Positions 59,161 through 64,000 of a stretch of DNA of 64,000 nt are shown one piece after another. The notes beneath the pieces are model-generated. The model was not told the origin of the DNA. It searched no databases and saw only the letters and a list, made by a program, of their open reading frames with translations. The DNA lies in the NCBI RefSeq assembly GCF_003065385.1, contig NZ_CP023277.1, forward strand, positions 1,390,829 through 1,454,828. Direction: 5' to 3'. Position 1 is the first letter of the stretch, and each line of letters begins with the position of its first letter. The stretch comes from Polynucleobacter acidiphobus. GTDB lineage: Bacteria > Pseudomonadota > Gammaproteobacteria > Burkholderiales > Burkholderiaceae. The position numbers and the translations under genes were made by a program.

Positions 59161-59316
59161 TTACTTCTTGGCTGGAGCTGGAGCAGCAGCAGGAGCTGGA
59201 GCAGCAGCAGCTGGCTTAGCAGCATCTTTCTTCTCGTCTTTCTTAGCTGGAGCAGCTTGAGCGAAAACACCAGCAGAGAACAAACCAGCAACTAACATAG
59301 CAACGATCTTTTTCAT
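59161..59316 (-). CDS. Small secreted Ala/Pro/Lys-rich protein
   Basis: 51 residues from the ATG at 59316, which has a GGAG site eight bases upstream; the frame is open further without support. MKKIVAMLVAGLFSAGVFAQA is a clean signal peptide cut after AQA or FAQ, leaving about 30 residues of Ala, Pro, Lys and Asp/Glu with internal repeats (AAPAPAAAPAPAKK). Its DNA is repetitive (GCTGGAGCAGCAG units). It recalls acid-shock or other low-complexity periplasmic proteins, but I recognise no family. A strong own terminator suggests abundant expression. Confidence 0.8.
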   Translation of the reverse strand: MKKIVAMLVAGLFSAGVFAQAAPAKKDEKKDAAKPAAAAPAPAAAPAPAKK

Positions 59317-59495
59317 GTAAAACTCCAAAGTAAAAATTAATAAACGTAGTCTCCTACGGAAATACAACAGCCTAGGAAAAACCAATGTAGCTACGAATGG
59401 CTTTTTCAAAGACTATTCCTTTAACGCTTAGCCATTAAAAAGGGTTGACATACCGGTGATATGAAAATAATTGTTCAAAAACAATTACTTAGCCA

Positions 59496-60275
59496 TCAAT
59501 CTAAGACTTGACTCTGGATTGCACTTAAGATTTCTGCGGCAGCTAAAAACCCAAAAGAGGCGGTGACGTTCACTGTAGAGCCATAACCCGAACAAGCCAG
59601 CCCACTACTTCCGTCACCACGCATATTCTCTGCAGAGTAAACCGCCCTAATCCCCATCGGCAACTTAAGATCCTTGGTGAAGGAATGGTTTTTTCTGAGC
59701 TCAGCCCTAATTTTTGCCAATAAAGGATCGTGTGTGGCTTTAGCCAAATCATCCGCATTTAAGAAACGTGGGTTGACCTTCCCGCCTGCCCCTCCGCACA
59801 TCACCAAAGGAATCCGCTGATGTTTACAAAAACTAGCGAGCGCTACCTTCGCCGATACATCGTCGCAGGCATCCAGAACAAAAGAGTCTTTTGGAATAAT
59901 CTGCTCTAAATTAGCTGGCTCTGCAAACACATCGTGCATGGTGATCGTAATCATTGGATTAATTGCTTGAAGACGCTCAGCCATGGCCAGCACTTTGGCC
60001 TTCCCAAAGCTTCCTTCGATGGCATGCAACTGACGATTCACATTACTTGGGGCAATGTGATCAAAATCCACTAAGACTAAATGCCCAATGGCTGAGCGAG
60101 CCAAGGCCTCAGCAGCCCACGAACCAACCCCACCCAAACCAATCACCACGACGGCGGCCTGGCCAAAGGCCTTAAAGGCATTCTCACCGTAAAGACGGGC
60201 CACCCCGGCAAATCGTCGATCTGCAATTTCATCGGTCTGACAAATACCTGGGTCAACTACTCTTTCGTTTGCCAT
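59496..60275 (-). CDS. tcdA: tRNA threonylcarbamoyladenosine dehydratase
   Basis: 259 residues, ThiF/E1 superfamily. Adenylation motif [18 protein letters not shown] (about 42-59), the acidic [13 protein letters not shown], and [10 protein letters not shown] follow, with a conserved Cys near [10 protein letters not shown]. TcdA cyclises t6A at position 37 of ANN-decoding tRNAs with ATP. It is divergent from pdxH with 22 bases between starts. Moeb/ThiF are alternatives, but the [11 protein letters not shown] and final [12 protein letters not shown] fit TcdA (CsdL). Confidence 0.93.
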   Translation of the reverse strand: MANERVVDPGICQTDEIADRRFAGVARLYGENAFKAFGQAAVVVIGLGGVGSWAAEALARSAIGHLVLVDFDHIAPSNVNRQLHAIEGSFGKAKVLAMAERLQAINPMITITMHDVFAEPANLEQIIPKDSFVLDACDDVSAKVALASFCKHQRIPLVMCGGAGGKVNPRFLNADDLAKATHDPLLAKIRAELRKNHSFTKDLKLPMGIRAVYSAENMRGDGSSGLACSGYGSTVNVTASFGFLAAAEILSAIQSQVLD

Positions 60276-60297
60276 ACGCTCTCTTTATACTCAATCC

Positions 60298-60945
60298 ATG
60301 AGCTCAATCAGTAAAAACCTAGCCGATTTACGGAAAAACTATACCGCAGGGCAACTATCGGAACATGAGCTGCCTCTAGATCCGATCATCTTGTTTGAAA
60401 CCTGGTTTGAGCAAGCTAGTCAGGCAGAGTGCCCAGAGCCCAATGCAATGGTACTAGCGACAGCGGATGTATCAGGCACGCCGTCAGCCCGGGTGGTTTT
60501 GTTAAAAGGAATCAGCCAAGGCGATTTTTGTTTCTTTACGAATTACGATAGCCAAAAAGGGCAAGAGCTCGCAAACCGCCCGCAAGCGGCACTGCTGTTT
60601 CATTGGCACGAGTTAGAACGCCAAGTACGAATTAATGGCATTGTCTCCAAACTGAGTGCAGCTGAGAGTGATGATTATTTTTTTCAACGCCCCCCAGCCT
60701 CTCGCATCGGCGCTTGGGCTTCACCCCAAAGCCGAGAAATTGAAAGTCGTGCTTTTTTAGAACAAGAAGAGCGACGCTTTAAAGAACAATTTGGAGAAAA
60801 CCCTCCGCGACCAGCCCAGTGGGGAGGATATCGCCTAAAACCTGAGAGGATTGAATTCTGGCAAGGCCGCCCCTCACGTTTGCACGATCGCATTTTGTAT
60901 ACCAAGGCTCAAGAGACATGGCGCATTAGTCGCCTAGCGCCTTAA
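60298..60945 (+). CDS. pdxH: Pyridoxamine 5'-phosphate oxidase
   Basis: 215 residues. FMN-binding split-barrel fold: [31 protein letters not shown] and [17 protein letters not shown] are standard, with the C-terminal signature [17 protein letters not shown]. It oxidises PNP or PMP to pyridoxal phosphate. The gene is complete and starts at [15 protein letters not shown]. It stands alone, divergent from tcdA and convergent with msrA, with nine bases between the stops. Confidence 0.96.
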   Translation: MSSISKNLADLRKNYTAGQLSEHELPLDPIILFETWFEQASQAECPEPNAMVLATADVSGTPSARVVLLKGISQGDFCFFTNYDSQKGQELANRPQAALLFHWHELERQVRINGIVSKLSAAESDDYFFQRPPASRIGAWASPQSREIESRAFLEQEERRFKEQFGENPPRPAQWGGYRLKPERIEFWQGRPSRLHDRILYTKAQETWRISRLAP

Positions 60946-60954
60946 TACAGAACT

Positions 60955-61497
60955 TTAATCCTTCAATAAGGATGCGAAGGTTTTTTTGAACTTACTGACC
61001 TTGGGACCTACAACTGCCATGCAATAGCCCTGAAACGGGTGATTGCGATAGTAGTTCTGATGGTAGTCTTCCGCAGGATAAAAAACGGGGGCCATAATCA
61101 CTTCCGTAACAATCGGATCAGAAAAGTGCCGTTGCTCCTCAAGCTCTTTGACTAGCTCCTTAGCAATTTGTAATTGCTGCTCGTTGAGCGCATAAATCAC
61201 GGAGCGATATTGCGTTCCAACATCATTGCCCTGGTAGTTCAATGTGGTTGGATCATGAATCACAAAGAAAATCTCTAGCAACTGCCGATACGAAATGATG
61301 GCGGGATCAAACTCAATTTGAACAACCTCGGCGTGACCCGTCGACTCTGAGCACACCGCCTCATAGCTTGGATTTTCGACATGACCTCCTGCATAGCCCG
61401 AAATCACATGCGTAACGCCCTGAACCCGCTGATAGACCGCCTCAAGGCACCAGAAACACCCACCGCCCAATATCGCCTTCTCTAGAACTGTTGTCAC
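60955..61497 (-). CDS. msrA: Peptide methionine sulfoxide reductase A
   Basis: 180 residues. Active-site GGGCFWCLE with nucleophile Cys14 close to the N terminus, the typical VISGYAGGHVENPSYE, and EDYHQNYYRNHP. It repairs methionine-S-sulfoxide in proteins with thioredoxin. The ending lacks the extra resolving-Cys tail of E. coli MsrA; Cys17 or a C-terminal Cys (near GYCMAVVGPK) may resolve instead. It is on the same strand as the LysE-type gene upstream (25 bases apart). Confidence 0.95.
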   Translation of the reverse strand: MTTVLEKAILGGGCFWCLEAVYQRVQGVTHVISGYAGGHVENPSYEAVCSESTGHAEVVQIEFDPAIISYRQLLEIFFVIHDPTTLNYQGNDVGTQYRSVIYALNEQQLQIAKELVKELEEQRHFSDPIVTEVIMAPVFYPAEDYHQNYYRNHPFQGYCMAVVGPKVSKFKKTFASLLKD

Positions 61498-61522
61498 TAG
61501 GATTCTCCAATGCTGTATGAAC

Positions 61523-62194
61523 TTAACTACCCATTAGTAAGCGTAATGCAAAATAGATAAATAGGATGCCGACCCCAAACCACAGCATAGCCGCCCATTG
61601 CGGATGACGCTCAATGCTGTGCGCGAGAGTTTCACCAAGCCAAATCAGTGCACCCAAATAGGTGATGCTAATCACCTGCAAGATAATGGCGAGGTATAAA
61701 AAACTCAGGGCCGGATTGGCAAATTGCGGATCGACAAATTGAGTAAAGAAGGAGATAAAGAAAAAAATGGCTTTTGGATTCGTGAGCGATAAACCGAGCG
61801 CCGCCACAAATGGATGCATTTGCATGAGTCGCATCGAGTTTGTTTGGTCATCTTTCTGCAAAGATCGGTTTTGAAGGCGATGCCAGGCCGCACGCATCAA
61901 ACCCAAAGCCAGCCACAGCAAGTAAATGGCTCCTAGCCAACGTAATGCCATAAAAAGGCCAGGAGAATTCTGTAAGAGCGATGCGGCCCCCAAAACAATG
62001 GCCACCATGAGAATCGAATCGCCCACCACAATGCCCAATGATGCCCACATCCCGGCCCTCCAGCCCTGCTTGGATGAGGCTGTCAGGACATAAAGGGAGT
62101 TTGGACCCGGCAATAAAACAATCGCGATAGTGCCCAGAATAAAGGTCGGCAACTGCACGACGCCCACATGGGTCAAATTCATCCAATCCAGCAT
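61523..62194 (-). CDS. LysE-family amino acid exporter (LeuE/RhtB type)
   Basis: About 223 residues from the ATG at 62194 (MLDWMNLTHVG); a later ATG at 62182 is possible, and the open frame upstream is unsupported. Six membrane helices with the family motif LLPGPNSLYVLTASSKQGWRAGMWASLGIVVGD and a middle LTNPKAIFFFISFF, where N-P-K is conserved in LysE-type exporters. It probably exports an amino acid; the exact substrate is unknown. The longer variant would reach into the rhlE promoter region. Confidence 0.88.
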   Translation of the reverse strand: MLDWMNLTHVGVVQLPTFILGTIAIVLLPGPNSLYVLTASSKQGWRAGMWASLGIVVGDSILMVAIVLGAASLLQNSPGLFMALRWLGAIYLLWLALGLMRAAWHRLQNRSLQKDDQTNSMRLMQMHPFVAALGLSLTNPKAIFFFISFFTQFVDPQFANPALSFLYLAIILQVISITYLGALIWLGETLAHSIERHPQWAAMLWFGVGILFIYFALRLLMGS

Positions 62195-62236
62195 GACTAG
62201 ATCATAAACAGGAAACGTGTCATAATGGAGGGCTTT

Positions 62237-62265
62237 TTGAAACATCGTCCCCAGCAATTTACATT
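62237..62265 (+). promoter_or_regulatory. Promoter of the rhlE-type gene
   Basis: TTGAAA (62237-62242), a 17-base spacer and TACATT (62260-62265). The transcript would start near 62272 and carry a leader of about 115 bases before the ATG at 62387. Confidence 0.65.
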
Positions 62266-62303
62266 TTTCAGCGTTTTGGTTTTTACCCCGCTGCCGCTTG
62301 TCT

Positions 62304-62379
62304 GATGGTCGATGCCCTTGACCATCGCGCCTTTACATAAACCAGGCGCACAACCGGAGACCATCCTGTAAGAGGATGG
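62304..62379 (+). promoter_or_regulatory. Structured mRNA leader of the rhlE-type helicase gene
   Basis: Three hairpins follow one another. H1: GATGGTC (62304-62310) with GACCATC (62320-62326). H2: GCGCCT (62327-62332) with AGGCGC (62344-62349). H3: CCATCCT (62361-62367) with AGGATGG (62373-62379); its loop and 3' arm hold the ribosome site AGAGGA, 11 bases before the ATG. A second GACCATC copy (62359-62365) lets the 5' H1 arm pair there instead, which would open H3 and free the ribosome site. I see no T run, so control of translation rather than termination is inferred. Confidence 0.7.
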
Positions 62380-62386
62380 GTATTGC

Positions 62387-63709
62387 ATGTCACATTCTGC
62401 TGAAATTACGAATCATTCATTTGCTTCATTGAACTTAGCTGCGCCTTTACTCAAGAACATTGAGGCGCTCGGCTATACCCAAGCCACCCCCGTACAGGCA
62501 CAGGTTATTCCTGCGACCCTCGAGGGTGGTGATTTATTGGTGAGCAGCCAAACAGGAAGCGGCAAAACCGCTGCCTTTTTATTGCCACTTCTACATCAAC
62601 TCGTTCTAGCTAACCCCCATGGCAGCCCTGTGCCTGGTCGCGCTCAGCCCAAGATCTTGGTCTTGTGCCCAACCCGCGAACTCGCCCAACAAGTTGCCAC
62701 CGATGCGATTAATCTTGCGCGTGGCATTAAGAGCCTACGGATTGCTACCATCATGGGCGGTATGCCCTATGGCAAGCAAATCCAAGCGATTAAGGGTGCG
62801 AGCTTAGTCGTAGCGACTCCAGGTCGCTTGCTAGATTTATTTAACTCTCGTGCTATTCGCTTAGATCAAGTTGAGTGCCTAGTCGTCGACGAGGCCGATC
62901 GCATGCTTGATCTTGGGTTTGCTGAAGATCTTGAGGCAATCGATGAGCGTTGCAAAGGCCGTTCCCAAACACTGATGTTCTCAGCGACATTCGCACCACG
63001 CATCATGAGCCTTGCCTCAAATCTGACTAAGGATGCTAAGCGGATTGAGCTTGCCCATGCCGGTGAAGCGCATGCCAATATCGCCCAAAAACTCCATTGG
63101 GCTGACAATATGGCGCATAAGCATCGTTTGTTGGAGCACCTGCTCTCCGACCCCGAGCTCGATCAAGCAGTTGTCTTCGCAAGCACCCAAGTGGAAAGCG
63201 AAAAGATTGCCGACACCTTGCGTGCCAATGGCTATCAAGCGAGTGCCTTGCATGGCGCCATGCCACAGGCCGTTCGCAACCGTCGCCTCGATTCATTACG
63301 TAAAGGTCAAACCCGTATTTTGGTTGCCACTGATGTCGCTGCGCGTGGAATTGACGTACCCCGAATCAGTCACGTGATCAATTTTGGTCTGCCCATGAAA
63401 CCTGAGGACTATACGCACCGCATTGGTCGTACTGGTCGTGCTGGACGCAATGGTATCGCCATTACACTGGCCGAGCATCGTGATCGCGTTAAGATTAGAG
63501 CGATTGAGCGATTTACTCAGCAACCCATGGCTGCTGCAGAAATTGCAGGTCTTGAGCCCCAACAAAAACCAAGTGCACATAAACCCAATCATCGCCCTGG
63601 GGCTGCTAAACGCAGTAAGCCCAAGTTTGGGGGACAGGCTCGCAAAAGTTCAGGGCCGCGCTTTGGTTCCCGTACAGGCTCATTTCAAAATAGCCCGCGT
63701 CAGCATTAA
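62387..63709 (+). CDS. rhlE: DEAD-box RNA helicase, RhlE type
   Basis: 440 residues. Q motif with FASLNLAAPLLKNIEALGYTQATPVQ, motif I SQTGSGKT (about 56-63), Ia PTRELAQQV, DEAD in VVDEADRMLDLGF, SAT in FSATFAP, and motif VI HRIGRTGRAGR. A basic, disordered tail (about 390-440, rich in Lys, Arg, Pro and Gly) should help RNA binding. RhlE remodels rRNA and helps degradosome or cold-adaptation functions. Preceded by a structured leader that may sense conditions. SrmB is the alternative; the sequence class and tail favour RhlE. Confidence 0.92.
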   Translation: MSHSAEITNHSFASLNLAAPLLKNIEALGYTQATPVQAQVIPATLEGGDLLVSSQTGSGKTAAFLLPLLHQLVLANPHGSPVPGRAQPKILVLCPTRELAQQVATDAINLARGIKSLRIATIMGGMPYGKQIQAIKGASLVVATPGRLLDLFNSRAIRLDQVECLVVDEADRMLDLGFAEDLEAIDERCKGRSQTLMFSATFAPRIMSLASNLTKDAKRIELAHAGEAHANIAQKLHWADNMAHKHRLLEHLLSDPELDQAVVFASTQVESEKIADTLRANGYQASALHGAMPQAVRNRRLDSLRKGQTRILVATDVAARGIDVPRISHVINFGLPMKPEDYTHRIGRTGRAGRNGIAITLAEHRDRVKIRAIERFTQQPMAAAEIAGLEPQQKPSAHKPNHRPGAAKRSKPKFGGQARKSSGPRFGSRTGSFQNSPRQH

Positions 63710-63721
63710 TTAGCGCCTTGT

Positions 63722-64000
63722 ATGTTGTGGCGGAAGTCTCGCTCCCCATCGACCTGGCATCAACTTAACCATGGAGCACCTTTGGGTGCTCCATTGGCAT
63801 TACAAGAATGGTTAAGCGATACTGGATCGCTCACACGCAAACTCGAGAGGGCACTTCTCTACCCCGAAGATCGTCACCTTGAGTTGCAGATCCTTGCTGA
63901 TTGCAAACAAAATCTAGTTGCATCCGAAAAAAAATTCTTTCGACGCCCGATCAATCGCTCGCGCATTCGTGAGATTTTGCTGTGCGATCGGGGCGAACCA
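63722..64000 (+). CDS. ubiC: Chorismate-pyruvate lyase, N-terminal part
   Basis: 93 codons from the ATG at 63722; the gene runs off the right end. EWLSDTGSLTRKLE, the family's early LxDxGSLT-R pattern, and SRIREILLCDRGEP match UbiC, which converts chorismate to 4-hydroxybenzoate, the first step of ubiquinone synthesis. It starts 13 bases after the rhlE stop, so it may share a transcript. A perfect 10-bp hairpin lies inside codons 17-24 (63771-63794). Confidence 0.85.
   Translation, partial: MLWRKSRSPSTWHQLNHGAPLGAPLALQEWLSDTGSLTRKLERALLYPEDRHLELQILADCKQNLVASEKKFFRRPINRSRIREILLCDRGEP
63771..63794 (+). terminator. Perfect 10-bp stem-loop inside the start of ubiC
   Basis: ATGGAGCACC (63771-63780), loop TTTG, GGTGCTCCAT (63785-63794). 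It lies 62 bases after the rhlE stop. There is no T run. It could attenuate rhlE transcription into ubiC or only be a codon-level coincidence. Confidence 0.4.

Noticed and set aside
59161..59230. GCTGGAGCAGCAG repeats as a possible short tandem repeat array or CRISPR
   Set aside because: They encode the Ala/Pro-rich tail of a small secreted protein; there are no spacers and no cas genes.
62304..62379. rhlE leader hairpins as Rho-independent terminators
   Set aside because: No T run follows any of them, and the last one overlaps the ribosome site.

Overview
The window reads as one chromosome segment of a beta-proteobacterium of the Burkholderiaceae type, most like a small-genome freshwater bacterium of the Polynucleobacter kind. 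That placement is an inference from the style of the housekeeping proteins and gene orders (nadE-glnB, Bug/Tct transport genes, DUF3501 module); no marker gene proves it. The left third carries photosynthesis genes, so the organism is probably an aerobic anoxygenic phototroph. Genes are densely packed. I see no insertion sequence, prophage, CRISPR array or rRNA operon.

Region 1 (1-19.7 kb) is part of a photosynthesis gene cluster. On the minus strand lies a bchC-bchX-bchY-bchZ-pufB-(small unknown ORF)-pufA-pufL-pufM run that leaves the window at base 1; bchC through bchZ overlap or nearly touch, and about 110 bases separate bchZ from pufB. Above it is crtE-crtF. On the plus strand bchO faces bchD and bchI, and bchH is transcribed away from a cobalamin-binding AerR/PpaA-like gene. 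These genes make bacteriochlorophyll a (Mg chelatase BchHID, chlorophyllide reductase BchXYZ, BchC), the GGPP precursor and a methoxylated carotenoid (CrtE, CrtF), and the reaction centre with its LH1 antenna. Three TGT-N12-ACA palindromes of PpsR/CrtJ type lie before bchC, between crtE and bchO, and before bchH; in the last two the right half forms the -35 box of a good promoter. Non-photosynthetic genes (psiE-like, class II aldolase, tautomerase, a truncated antitoxin) sit between bchI and the aerR-like gene. bchFNBLMG, puhA, the remaining crt genes and ppsR are not in the window.

Region 2 (19.7-36 kb) is mostly housekeeping: an aldo/keto reductase, Uup ABC-F ATPase, release factor 3, a HigBA toxin-antitoxin pair, phosphatase, flavoprotein, GNAT enzyme, an unpaired membrane histidine kinase, a K+ channel, tRNA-Ser(CGA), a VapBC-type pair, serS, lolA, ftsK and trxB. 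An XRE-type gene broken at an A7 tract follows, with an intact palindromic operator.

Region 3 (36-50.7 kb) holds the membrane H+-pyrophosphatase hppA divergent from soluble ppa, nadE-glnB, a RodZ-like protein, an unpaired FixJ-type regulator, rubredoxin-ilvD, a LytM-type peptidase, bactofilin, copper-related secreted proteins and a tripartite tricarboxylate transporter (tctA/B/C).

Region 4 (50.7-64 kb) holds tRNA-Thr(CGT), pepN, a GDT1-type cation transporter, a CCG-domain Fe-S protein with DUF3501, an alanine dehydrogenase/permease operon, a small secreted Ala/Pro/Lys protein, tcdA, pdxH, msrA, a LysE-type exporter, an RhlE-type DEAD-box helicase with a structured leader able to form two exclusive folds, and the start of ubiC.
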